Positions 25,883 to 34,475 of a DNA stretch of 64,000 nt are shown here, one piece after another. The position numbers and the translations under genes were made by a program. Each line of letters begins with the position of its first letter. The first letter of the stretch is position 1. Source of the stretch: Vibrio gelatinilyticus (GTDB lineage: Bacteria > Pseudomonadota > Gammaproteobacteria > Enterobacterales > Vibrionaceae); contig NZ_JAJNNZ010000001.1 in assembly GCF_022836845.1 (NCBI RefSeq), positions 1 through 64,000 on the forward strand, in the 5' to 3' direction. Below the pieces are notes generated by a model that did not search any database, was not told where the DNA came from, and saw only the letters and a program-made list of their open reading frames with translations.

Positions 25883-27403
25883 CTATGAAGAGCTTTCCGC
25901 TTCAGCAATTTTCACTTTCCACGTATCAGGACCAATTTGATGTGCATTTGTACCTGTCGAATCAACAGCAACAGTCACAGGCATATCTTCGACTTCAAAT
26001 TCGTAGATCGCTTCCATACCCAAGTCTTCAAATGCGACTACACGAGCTTTCTTAATAGCCTTTGCGACCAGATAAGCTGCGCCACCGACAGCCATTAAGT
26101 AAACGGCTTTGTGCTGTTTGATGGATTCGATTGCCGCTGGGCCTCGTTCTGCTTTACCAATCATGCCTGTTAAGCCTGTCTGAGATAGCATCATATCGGT
26201 AAATTTATCCATTCGCGTTGAGGTAGTCGGCCCTGCTGGCCCGACGACCTCATCGCCAACCGCATCTACTGGGCCAACGTAGTAGATGAACTTTCCATTA
26301 AAATCAACACCTTCAGGAAGACCCTCACCACTTTCTAACATTTCCTGGATGCGCTTATGCGCCGCGTCACGTCCTGTTAATATCTTGCCTGATAGCAACA
26401 CGGTTTCACCCGTTTTCCACTCTTGTACATCTTTTTTGGTCACTTCATCAAGGTTTACACGGCGAGTATTTTTGCCAGCTTCCCAGGTAATGTCCGGCCA
26501 ATCTTCCAATTTTGGTGGTATTAACTCTGCAGGGCCAGAGCCATCAAGCGTAAAGTGCACATGACGGGTCGCTGCACAGTTAGGGATCATACATACTGGT
26601 TTAGATGCCGCATGAGTTGGAGCTGTCTTAATTTTGACATCAACAACTGTCGTTAAACCACCAAGACCCTGCGCTCCAATACCCAGTTTATTAACGCGAT
26701 TGAAAATATCGAGACGCAGTTCTTCCTCGGCGTTTTGTGGGCCTCTGTCAATGAGCTCCTGGATATCAATGTGTTCCATCAGTGACTCTTTTGCTAGAAC
26801 TGCAGCTTTCTCTGCTGTACCACCGATACCGATACCTAACATGCCAGGTGGACACCAACCTGCCCCCATGGTTGGCAACGTTTTTTCAACCCACTCTGCA
26901 ATATCATCAGATGGGTTTAGCATAACCATTTTGGTTTTGTTTTCAGAACCGCCGCCTTTCGCCGCAATTTGAATTTCTACTTTGTCACCAGGCACCATAT
27001 TGATGTGCACAACAGCAGGAGTATTATCTTGGGTGTTAATTCGCTTGCCAGCTGGGTCTTTTACCACAGATGCACGCAGTGGGTTGTCAGAGTTGGTGTA
27101 AGCTTGGCGTACGCCCTCATCAACCATTTGCTGGACAGTTAGGTCACCTTCCCACTGAACATTCATACCTATATTGACAAAGCAGGTCACGATCCCCGTA
27201 TCTTGGCAAATTGGTCGATGCCCTTCCGCCGCCATTCTTGAATTAATCAGAATTTGAGCAATAGCGTCTTTGGCCGCTTGGCTCTCTTCTTTTTGATAGG
27301 CTTTATCGAGGGCTTGTACGAAATCAAGGGGATGGTAATAAGAAATGTACTGCAACGCGTCTGCAACACTGTTGATGACATCCTCTTTACGAATAACTGT
27401 CAT
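25883..27403 (-). CDS. fumA: Class I fumarate hydratase (iron-sulfur)
   Basis: This 506-residue oxygen-sensitive [4Fe-4S] fumarase interconverts fumarate and malate. CQDTGIVTCF (about 61-70) and PNCAATRHVHF (near 280) carry probable cluster cysteines; GGGSENKTKM and GPTTSTRMDKFTD are other family motifs. It is shorter than the 548-residue FumA of E. coli but matches the single-gene class I type of Vibrio. The ATG at 27403 follows GAGGT. It is divergent from pabB across about 200 bp. I use the symbol fumA; some annotations give fumB or only a family name. Confidence 0.9.
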   Translation of the reverse strand: MTVIRKEDVINSVADALQYISYYHPLDFVQALDKAYQKEESQAAKDAIAQILINSRMAAEGHRPICQDTGIVTCFVNIGMNVQWEGDLTVQQMVDEGVRQAYTNSDNPLRASVVKDPAGKRINTQDNTPAVVHINMVPGDKVEIQIAAKGGGSENKTKMVMLNPSDDIAEWVEKTLPTMGAGWCPPGMLGIGIGGTAEKAAVLAKESLMEHIDIQELIDRGPQNAEEELRLDIFNRVNKLGIGAQGLGGLTTVVDVKIKTAPTHAASKPVCMIPNCAATRHVHFTLDGSGPAELIPPKLEDWPDITWEAGKNTRRVNLDEVTKKDVQEWKTGETVLLSGKILTGRDAAHKRIQEMLESGEGLPEGVDFNGKFIYYVGPVDAVGDEVVGPAGPTTSTRMDKFTDMMLSQTGLTGMIGKAERGPAAIESIKQHKAVYLMAVGGAAYLVAKAIKKARVVAFEDLGMEAIYEFEVEDMPVTVAVDSTGTNAHQIGPDTWKVKIAEAESSS

Positions 27404-27606
27404 TGAATACCTCATTGTTCTTTATTTAACTTCCAAGTTTCTGACGATTCACCCACGGTTACAACATGATGTCATGCCCCACAGTTATTGTGGCCATAAC
27501 CTATTGGCTAAGGGTAAATGCCAGTCTTTTTATTGTAAAAGTATGATACTCTTGCTTTCCTTTAGGCGCTATGAAAGCGACAACGTCTTTGTCACAATTT
27601 GAGCAA

Positions 27607-28974
27607 ATGAATAAGAAACAACAACAATTTATTCACTTTAAGTCCATTCCTTACTCTGAGGATTTGGCTGTACAAGTTTTCAGTACCATTGAACAATTAC
27701 CATGGTCAATGCTACTGAAGTCATCTTCGAAAGAACATGTCAACAGTCGCTACGATATCTTGGTTGCCGATCCCGTTGCCGTGATTGAAACACATGGTGA
27801 AAAATCGACCATTTCGCGTGACGGTCAGACACTTTCCAGTAAAGAGGATCCCTTCGAGTTACTGCGTGGTTTACTTGACGAGATTGGTGTGCAGCCTAGC
27901 AGCAGCGAACTGCCTTTTATTGGGGGCGCACTTGGCTACTTTGCATACGATCTCGGCCGAAGAATCGAAACACTTCCAGACAATGCCATCAATGACATTA
28001 ATTGTGCGGATATGGCGGTGGGTATTTATGACTGGGCGCTGATTGTCGATCATAAAAAACAGGCGGCAACACTGGTTTCTAAAGACTTATCGCAGCGTGT
28101 GGATTGGCTCAATCAATGTCACGCGACCACCCTAGCTCCATTTTCACTGACGAGTGACTGGCAAGCCAATCTTTCAAAAAAACAATACCAAAGCCGCTTC
28201 GATAGCGTACAAAACTACCTCAATAGTGGGGATTGTTACCAAATCAACCTCGCTCAAAGGTTTTCTGCGCAATATAAAGGGAGCGAATGGTTAGCATTCC
28301 AAGAGCTCGATACTAAGAATTCAGCACCGTTTTCCGCTTTTATCCGAACGCCATCAAGCGCCATATTGAGCGTTTCTCCCGAACGCTTTTTATTGCTCGA
28401 AGAGTCTTCCATAGAAACAAAACCAATCAAAGGGACACGCCCTAGAGGGCGAAATGTTATTGAAGATCAGGCCAGCGCAAACGAGCTTAAACAAGCGCCA
28501 AAAGATCAGGCTGAGAATCTGATGATTGTCGATCTGCTTCGAAATGATATCGGTCGCGTAGCACAACCGGGCTCAGTAAAAGTCCCGCAACTTTTTGAGA
28601 TCGAGAGCTTTCCTGCAGTACACCACCTAGTTAGTACGATTACGGCCAAGCTTGATCGCTCTTATCAGGCAACAGATCTGCTACGCGCTTGTTTTCCTGG
28701 CGGTTCGATAACGGGTGCTCCTAAGATAAGAGCAATGCAGATCATTGAAGAGCTAGAGCCACATCGTCGCAATGTCTACTGTGGTAGCATCGGCTACATT
28801 AGCTTAGATGGCAAAATGGATACGAGTATCACCATACGCACTCTCATTGCTCAAAACGAACACCTTTATGCTTGGGCGGGTGGCGGTATTGTGGCTGACA
28901 GCCAATGTGATAGTGAATATCAAGAAACTTTTGATAAGTTGTCTAAGATTTTACCGGTTTTACGTAACATGTAA
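27607..28974 (+). CDS. pabB: Aminodeoxychorismate synthase component I PabB
   Basis: This 455-residue cytosolic enzyme aminates chorismate to 4-amino-4-deoxychorismate for folate synthesis, with the PabA glutaminase as partner. The N-terminal part carries PWSMLLKSS and the SRYDILVADP stretch. The chorismate-binding half has PIKGTRPRG (with the lysine used by PabB), ENLMIVDLLRNDIGRV, FPGGSITGAPK and the final AWAGGGIV. The ATG at 27607 aligns best with the family; another ATG at 27571 is in frame. Its stop lies 5 bp from the end of the convergent kinase gene, with no visible terminator between. Confidence 0.92.
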   Translation: MNKKQQQFIHFKSIPYSEDLAVQVFSTIEQLPWSMLLKSSSKEHVNSRYDILVADPVAVIETHGEKSTISRDGQTLSSKEDPFELLRGLLDEIGVQPSSSELPFIGGALGYFAYDLGRRIETLPDNAINDINCADMAVGIYDWALIVDHKKQAATLVSKDLSQRVDWLNQCHATTLAPFSLTSDWQANLSKKQYQSRFDSVQNYLNSGDCYQINLAQRFSAQYKGSEWLAFQELDTKNSAPFSAFIRTPSSAILSVSPERFLLLEESSIETKPIKGTRPRGRNVIEDQASANELKQAPKDQAENLMIVDLLRNDIGRVAQPGSVKVPQLFEIESFPAVHHLVSTITAKLDRSYQATDLLRACFPGGSITGAPKIRAMQIIEELEPHRRNVYCGSIGYISLDGKMDTSITIRTLIAQNEHLYAWAGGGIVADSQCDSEYQETFDKLSKILPVLRNM

Positions 28975-28979
28975 GCGAT

Positions 28980-30674
28980 CTAGCTCCATTTTGCCAGCGC
29001 TTGATGGAGCTCATTTCGGGTATAGGGTTTAGGCAATATGTCGTTCATACCCACTTCAAAACACGTTTCTCTCTCTTCACGCGTTGTTCCCGCCGTTAAC
29101 GCAACAATCGGTTTTTCATAGTTTAGTGCGCGCAGATGGCGTGTTGCTTCAAAGCCATCCATCACAGGCATTCTGCAATCCATAAAGATCAGGTCGTAAT
29201 CCTCTTTTTGTGCCATCGCTACCGCTTCTTGTCCATTCGTGGCGATATCAGGAGAGATCCCTAGTTTACTTAACATCTTAGTGATGACTATTTGATTCAT
29301 CTTAATGTCATCTACAACCAGAATTTTCAAATGTGAGTATGCGTCATTGCCTGGAACTTCGAGTTGAACGTATTTATCTGCACCACTTAGTTTTTTGCCT
29401 TCAAGGGGTATCGAGACACTAAACGTCGTACCTTGGCCAGGCTGACTCACTAGACTTATCGAACCATCCATCAGTTCGATCAATTGCTTACATATAGCCA
29501 AACCCAGCCCTGTTCCTTCGTAGCTCCGACTGCTGGATCTATCGGCCTGAACAAAGGGATTAAACAACGTCGCTTGTGCCTCTTCACTGATACCAATGCC
29601 AGTATCCGTCACCTGCCATTGCAACTCACCTCGTTGATAAGTGACGACAACACTGACACTGCCAACATCGGTAAATTTAATTGCATTGCCAATGAGGTTT
29701 ACGAAAATCTGTTTGATTCTATCGAGATCACCTTTCAACATTAACGAGTCAGGAACCGTCGATACGATCTCAAATTCTAGTTGCTTTTCTGCGATTTTAG
29801 GCTCGAAAATACTGCGAATCGTAAGCTCTAATGTGTGCCAGTTAAAAGCCTGCTCCACCAGCGCCAACATACCGGCGTTCATTTTACTAAAGTCCAATAA
29901 ATCATTGATTATGGAGCGCAACATTTCACCTGACTGACTCAAGTTACTATGTAGCTCTTTTTGCAAATTCGTCAGATTTGTTTCGCCAATCAGTTCGGCA
30001 CTCCCCAACAAACCATTCAAAGGCGTACGCAGCTCATGGTTTATCATCGCCAAAAATTCTCGAGTCGCGCGCTCAGATTCTTCGGCCAGCTCTTTGGCTT
30101 TAACCAATCGAACATTGGTTACTTGACGGGCAATTGCACTAGCTACTTGTTCAAAAACTATGAGCATTTGGCTCCTAACAAACCCGACATCCATATTATG
30201 CCCTTTTATCAGTGCCCTGAACTCACCTATGCGGCCTGACTCAGTTTCCAGTGGTATGACAAAATCGGCGGCTTGACTCAATAAAGAACCATCAACGTCT
30301 CTAAGTTTACTTGAGTAATAAATGCCTTGGGTCAAACTCGGTAACAAGTCGATATCAACCCGCAATTCACACTCGAGATCATCGGACACCTTATTGAGTT
30401 GAGACAACAAGTCCAAAATCAAAATATCATCGACGTTTCCGCGCAAAAAAGCTCGTCCAAAATGAATGAGAATTCGTTCGATTTTCTCCTTAAACTCTAA
30501 TCTTTGGAAACTCTCCAAAGAGCGCTGTTCAAGTTGTTTTAAAGCGACTTCGAGCTGTTGGTTGGTTGAAAAAAGCTGCAAGCTCTTCTCTTCCAACAAC
30601 TGTTCAGCTGCTTTTCTTGAGGCAACCTCACGTTTTAGTTTTCTCTCTATCAAAGAATCGGACTTCGATTGCAT
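28980..30674 (-). CDS. H-NOX-associated hybrid histidine kinase (HnoK/HqsK-like)
   Basis: This 564-residue soluble hybrid kinase has an N-terminal coiled coil (about 1-65), a sensor-like region (66-195), the HisKA helix with H213 in MINHELRTPLNG, an ATPase domain (NLIGNAIKFT, DTGIGIS, GTGLGLAIC) and a C-terminal receiver with phosphoacceptor D499 in IFMDCRMPVMDG. There is no membrane segment. It starts 4 bp after the H-NOX stop, so it is co-transcribed and almost certainly regulated by H-NOX. In V. harveyi and V. parahaemolyticus the corresponding kinase (HqsK) feeds the quorum-sensing phosphotransferase LuxU. Ending in a receiver means it needs an HPt partner. Confidence 0.9.
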   Translation of the reverse strand: MQSKSDSLIERKLKREVASRKAAEQLLEEKSLQLFSTNQQLEVALKQLEQRSLESFQRLEFKEKIERILIHFGRAFLRGNVDDILILDLLSQLNKVSDDLECELRVDIDLLPSLTQGIYYSSKLRDVDGSLLSQAADFVIPLETESGRIGEFRALIKGHNMDVGFVRSQMLIVFEQVASAIARQVTNVRLVKAKELAEESERATREFLAMINHELRTPLNGLLGSAELIGETNLTNLQKELHSNLSQSGEMLRSIINDLLDFSKMNAGMLALVEQAFNWHTLELTIRSIFEPKIAEKQLEFEIVSTVPDSLMLKGDLDRIKQIFVNLIGNAIKFTDVGSVSVVVTYQRGELQWQVTDTGIGISEEAQATLFNPFVQADRSSSRSYEGTGLGLAICKQLIELMDGSISLVSQPGQGTTFSVSIPLEGKKLSGADKYVQLEVPGNDAYSHLKILVVDDIKMNQIVITKMLSKLGISPDIATNGQEAVAMAQKEDYDLIFMDCRMPVMDGFEATRHLRALNYEKPIVALTAGTTREERETCFEVGMNDILPKPYTRNELHQALAKWS

Positions 30675-30678
30675 AAGG

Positions 30679-31218
30679 TTATGCTTTCCTTAAACTAAAA
30701 CGTGCAATACTTTGGTCTTTATTGGTTTGTACCATATTTACTTCAATGTTCTCTCCGAAATGCTGTGCACATCCTTCAATAAGCCCTAAGCACACGTGCC
30801 CCATGCAGCGCGCACTGTGGTAATCCATAAGCATTTCTGATTCTGATTCGCTAATAAAAACAAATCTTGGGGGGCTGGCATCAGGGTAAAGCTTTTTAAC
30901 TTCCACATGAATATAATTTTCTACATGATGAATAAATTGAAAGGTTGTCTTGCTCTGGGAGACACTTGCGTCATCTGGAAGTGAGCTAAGTAAGGTCTTA
31001 AAGACCGTTCTGCCAAACACCGTTTGCAAGGTGCTGGGCTCAATACCTGTCTTCTTACTCAAATTAACGATGAGTTTTACCAGTTTCTTATGGTCGTAAC
31101 TTCCAACTGACGTATAAATTCCTTCATCTTCCGACATTGTTAAGACTTCATCGAGAACTTCAAGACCAAACTGGTCTTCTACCAATTCTAAAAATTCGGT
31201 AAAAATGATTCCTTTCAT
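30679..31218 (-). CDS. H-NOX haem nitric oxide sensor protein
   Basis: This 179-residue stand-alone H-NOX (haem nitric oxide/oxygen binding) protein binds haem and senses NO. The proximal haem ligand is H104 in NYIHVEVKKLYP, P116 is the conserved haem-bending proline, and the YxSxR haem-propionate motif is Y133/S135/R137 in DYHSARC. No Tyr suited to stabilise oxygen is evident in the distal pocket, consistent with an NO sensor. The cluster of C-terminal zinc cysteines found in several Shewanella and Vibrio H-NOX proteins is missing (the tail reads TNKDQSIARFS). Directly upstream of its kinase. Confidence 0.93.
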   Translation of the reverse strand: MKGIIFTEFLELVEDQFGLEVLDEVLTMSEDEGIYTSVGSYDHKKLVKLIVNLSKKTGIEPSTLQTVFGRTVFKTLLSSLPDDASVSQSKTTFQFIHHVENYIHVEVKKLYPDASPPRFVFISESESEMLMDYHSARCMGHVCLGLIEGCAQHFGENIEVNMVQTNKDQSIARFSLRKA

Positions 31219-31637
31219 AAATACTCTCTCTTCAATAACCGAGTCCAGATATGCGGGAGGGTAACTCGACCCTATTATTCAGAATAGTGTAGTTTTACTA
31301 ACTTTCCTTTTTTTTAACAGAGACTAAGACAATCGCCATGGAGGCGAAACATCGACATTTATGCACAAGTGAAAGCGGCTTACGACAGTGCAACGCACCA
31401 GCCTAGTACTGGCGGTTGGAGCCTAGTATTCAACACTCACTTTTTAACCGCGTAGAAAGAAAATTTGATCAGCGAGAGCCAACTACTATTATGCTTTTGA
31501 CAAGGTGCAGACCGGGAATATCGATAAAGGCCGTCAGCTTGTTAACTCTACGCAAACACATGTATTCTCAATATTAAGACATGCTTGCGAGAGAAAGTCA
31601 GGCCATTTACTGTTAGATTTATTGATACAGGTAATAC
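31219..31637. other. Intergenic region with decayed coding sequence
   Basis: This is the region between the divergent H-NOX and 127-residue genes. It should hold both promoters. Part of it looks like a broken gene on the plus strand (see 31339-31660). Confidence 0.45.
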
Positions 31638-31660
31638 ATGGGTTCATTGTTTATGTATAA
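31339..31660 (+). pseudogene. Possible gene remnant with stop and frameshift
   Basis: Two consecutive plus-strand frames read like real protein. The first (31339-31455) gives WRRNIDIYAQVKAAYDSATH and ends HFLTA-stop. The second, shifted by one base (31469-31660), gives ANYYYAFDKVQTGNIDKGRQ. Neither has a start codon with a ribosome site. Together they suggest a decayed gene, but I cannot name it and chance is not excluded. Confidence 0.3.
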
Positions 31661-32021
31661 AAATGTGCGGACCAAATTTGATACTACATACAGTCGGCCT
31701 TTACCGAATGGTAAAGCGTTAACAGAAGCCCTTGTGCCTCAAGAGGAGATTGAGCTGCGTGATATCATTGACTGCTGGTATAGAGACGTGTTTTCCCCAT
31801 TGATCGCACTTAAACAACTTGATACTTCGGATAAGGATCATTACATAACATTGCTAGAGTCTCGGTTAAAACAGCTTGATAAAATCTTCCTTCAGCTACT
31901 CAGAAACAAAGCCTATTACGCTGCATTGCAACGCATGTTATCAGACAGTGACGACTCTGACATGGAGCATTATTTGCGCTTACTTCTAGCAAAGTCCACT
32001 AATGCTCGGCTGGTGCATTAA
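31638..32021 (+). CDS. Unknown 127-residue helical protein
   Basis: I do not recognise a family. The protein is soluble and largely helical: an N-terminal basic stretch (about 1-25), then an acidic-to-mixed helical core (35-95, with DIIDCWYRDVFSPLIAL and a heptad-like LESRLKQLDKIFLQLL) and a short tail. An ATG at 31638 follows AGGT; another at 31653 (MYKNVRTKF) is possible. It converges with the sigma-factor gene (15 bp between stops) and is divergent from H-NOX, so it could be linked to either by function. It overlaps the end of the putative remnant upstream. Confidence 0.6.
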   Translation: MGSLFMYKNVRTKFDTTYSRPLPNGKALTEALVPQEEIELRDIIDCWYRDVFSPLIALKQLDTSDKDHYITLLESRLKQLDKIFLQLLRNKAYYAALQRMLSDSDDSDMEHYLRLLLAKSTNARLVH

Positions 32022-32035
32022 CCCAAGTTCATAAA

Positions 32036-32935
32036 CTAATCATCGACTAAACCTTCAAACTTAAACCTGCTTCGAAGTTTCTGTACTGCTTCTTGCTGTA
32101 ATTGTCTGACTCGTTCTTTTGACAGATTATAGGTTTCCCCTAATCTTTCTAACGTCTTAATCTCGTGACCAAAAAGCCCATAGCGATAAATCAATATGTC
32201 CTTGTATTTATCTGGCAGATTCAACACCATCGCTTCTAAGCATTTTTGTAATTCTTCATCATGGCAGTTCTGGCAGGGCTCGGGGATTGAGGTAGACTCA
32301 CAAGTTTCCAATGTTAAATAAACCTGATCTACGACATCCACAGATGAATTGGATTCAATAAAACCACTCATGTCTATCAGTTGACTAACGTGTTGTTGTG
32401 ATTGCTGTACCTGCTGTGCTATTTCTTTGATTGATGGTGCTCTGTTGAGTTCATCACCCATCAATTTCGTTTGCTTAGATAAGCGATTAATTTCTTTTAT
32501 GATATGAACGGGTAGCCGGACAGTTCGTCCTGTATTCATAAGGGAGGAGTCAATACTTTCCCTGATCCACCAAACAGCATAAGTACTAAAGCGAAAACCT
32601 TTTTCAGGATCAAATTTTTCAATCGCTTTCATCAGACCTAGATTACCCTCTTCTATCAAATCTAGAAGTGAGTGATTGCTAAGCCCTCGCTTGCTATAAC
32701 TTCTTGCAACCTTCACAACCAAACGAAGGTTAGATTCGATTAGAGTATCTCTGGCTTTTAGATCACCTCGACGCGCTAATGTGGCAAAGTGAACTTCTTG
32801 CTCTGCTGTGAGTAGATCGATACTGACAACTTCACTAATATATTGTGAGTAGAAGTCACCACCACTCATCACAGTATGCGTGCGCTTGAAGCTCGGTTTA
32901 TTTGATAAACGTTTGTGTACCTTTCGTTCTTCCAT
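32036..32935 (-). CDS. RpoS-like alternative sigma factor (RpoQ/RpoX type)
   Basis: This 299-residue sigma-70 family member has RpoS/RpoH-like architecture. Region 1.2/2 ([52 protein letters not shown]) is nearly complete. Region 3 starts at KEINRLSKQ and region 4 ends with [24 protein letters not shown]. It is not the main RpoS, whose gene normally lies beside nlpD. It best fits the second RpoS-like factor of Vibrionaceae named RpoQ in V. fischeri and V. harveyi and RpoX in V. alginolyticus, which responds to quorum sensing and affects motility and biofilm. The ATG at 32935 follows GTGGAG, and the 5' extension of the frame starts inside that site. A zinc-like cluster ETC..EPCQNC is seen near 215-226. 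Confidence 0.85.
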   Translation of the reverse strand: MEERKVHKRLSNKPSFKRTHTVMSGGDFYSQYISEVVSIDLLTAEQEVHFATLARRGDLKARDTLIESNLRLVVKVARSYSKRGLSNHSLLDLIEEGNLGLMKAIEKFDPEKGFRFSTYAVWWIRESIDSSLMNTGRTVRLPVHIIKEINRLSKQTKLMGDELNRAPSIKEIAQQVQQSQQHVSQLIDMSGFIESNSSVDVVDQVYLTLETCESTSIPEPCQNCHDEELQKCLEAMVLNLPDKYKDILIYRYGLFGHEIKTLERLGETYNLSKERVRQLQQEAVQKLRSRFKFEGLVDD

Positions 32936-33240
32936 GAAATTCTCCACTGCCAGCTGTTGTTCAACCCTTGACCAACAACGTCATAGTCATTCCTTGATAG
33001 GCATCGCAAACGTAATCATAGGCATGAATATGCTATGCATCAAAGTTTAACCCGCATGATTAATGGATATTTCATTGGTTCTAGTTCCATCGTTTATATC
33101 GCCAAAATCAATTTCCAATTTTAACTCTGTTATACTATTTTCTAACTATATGATGATTAAGATTAATTTCATCTAACAGGATTGTCGTTTTGAAGTATCT
33201 TAATATTTGATTCGGTTTAAGGATGTTTGGGGAGTGATTA

Positions 33241-33576
33241 ATGATAAATTTTGATGTGCTAAGAGAATATATGGACAACGATGACGAGATCATTCTAGCC
33301 GTTTTTCAGGCGTATATCGAAGAGCACAACAATAGTGCTGAAACTATTGAAGCGTTATACGCCGTACAAGACTGGCCTCAACTGTTCATTGCCGCGCACT
33401 CTCTTAAGGGGATCCTAGCCAGTTTTGGCGAGGAAGAAACCGTAACCAGGTTAGAAAACATTGAGGGTATGTCACGTGATAATACTGCACCAGACAAAGC
33501 GGATATCGACGCAGCGATCGAAGGATTAAACCATATCAACGTTCAGATAAACGACTACTTTGTTACCAAACAATAA
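33241..33576 (+). CDS. Stand-alone HPt phosphotransfer protein
   Basis: This 111-residue single HPt domain is a four-helix histidine phosphotransfer protein. The phosphorylated residue is H53 in IAAHSLKGILASFG. It carries phosphate between hybrid kinases and response regulators in the cytosol. The ATG follows GGGGAG. It is only 24 bp upstream of the Nudix gene, so the two are probably co-transcribed. Possible partners nearby are the H-NOX hybrid kinase (whose receiver at D499 needs an HPt) and the receiver of 21691-22911. It is not LuxU by context, but its target is unknown. Confidence 0.9.
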   Translation: MINFDVLREYMDNDDEIILAVFQAYIEEHNNSAETIEALYAVQDWPQLFIAAHSLKGILASFGEEETVTRLENIEGMSRDNTAPDKADIDAAIEGLNHINVQINDYFVTKQ

Positions 33577-33600
33577 CGTAATTTGGAGAGAGTTTGCCAA

Positions 33601-34200
33601 ATGGATCGACAGACCTTCCTGAATTCTTTTCAGTTATCGCTATCTAAAGGTTACAGCACTAAAGTTTCTGCACGCGTCGCTCATATTCAAAACCAAGAAT
33701 TAAGAGAAGCCGGCGTATTGATTGGATTGGTGGAGCGAAATCAAGAACTTAATGTTATTCTAACCGCTAGGGCGAAACACCTAAAACATCACCCTGGACA
33801 AATTAGCTTTCCTGGGGGAAAAAGAGAACATCATGATCGTACCATCATCGATACTGCTATCAGGGAAACGGAAGAGGAAATAGGTATCTTTGCCGACCAG
33901 ATAGAGATAGTTGGCACGCTACCAACTTTGAAAACCATTAGTCGATTTTCGGTTACCCCTGTGGTTGGGTTTATTTCAAACGCATATACGCCCCTCATAG
34001 ACAGTAACGAAGTCGATTCTCTATTTGAAGTGCCTCTATCCTTTTTGCTCGACTCCGAGAACCTCAAAAGCGACCAATTTTTTGTCAATAACCAGTTTCA
34101 CGAGGTCTCTGCTATTCCCTACCAACAACATTTTATCTGGGGCGTGACAGCACAGATCATTCAAGCGGTACAACGCCAAATTTCCTTCGTGACTCGCTAA
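33601..34200 (+). CDS. nudL: Nudix CoA pyrophosphatase (NudL-like)
   Basis: This 199-residue cytosolic Nudix hydrolase of the CoA diphosphatase (NudL/YeaB, Nudt7-like) group splits CoA or its derivatives to 3',5'-ADP and 4'-phosphopantetheine. The NuCoA motif precedes the Nudix box: LKHHPGQISFPGGK near residue 62-75, then RETEEEIGI of the box. The usual GX5E Glu is Asp, as is common in this group. The ATG at 33601 is used; a TTG 18 bp upstream lies within the Shine-Dalgarno GGAGAG. It follows the HPt gene by 24 bp. Confidence 0.85.
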   Translation: MDRQTFLNSFQLSLSKGYSTKVSARVAHIQNQELREAGVLIGLVERNQELNVILTARAKHLKHHPGQISFPGGKREHHDRTIIDTAIRETEEEIGIFADQIEIVGTLPTLKTISRFSVTPVVGFISNAYTPLIDSNEVDSLFEVPLSFLLDSENLKSDQFFVNNQFHEVSAIPYQQHFIWGVTAQIIQAVQRQISFVTR

Positions 34201-34339
34201 AAGACTCAAACACCTTTCCGACACAGGCATGAAGACCGCAGTGTGTCACTCAAACATAACACGCAAGCGTTTGCTTTGATTATTAATTAGTTTATCTAAT
34301 GAGTAGGCCAAGCCATCCTAATGTGTAGCACGTTATTTT

Positions 34340-34356
34340 CGTGATCCAGATTAAAG
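34340..34356 (+). promoter_or_regulatory. Possible CRP half-site upstream of sdaC
   Basis: CGTGATCCAGATTAAA resembles the left half and centre of a CRP site, about 125 bp before sdaC. CRP control of sdaC is known in E. coli, so the location makes sense; the right half is weak. Confidence 0.25.
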
Positions 34357-34475
34357 AATCATAATTGCCACGAATAAGACCGAGCGGAATATGACATAGA
34401 TCTAATTATTCGTTGAAAAAAGCATGCAAACTCCACGTCGACTTATTTCCTGTTCCCAAAAAATGAGTGTTAACT

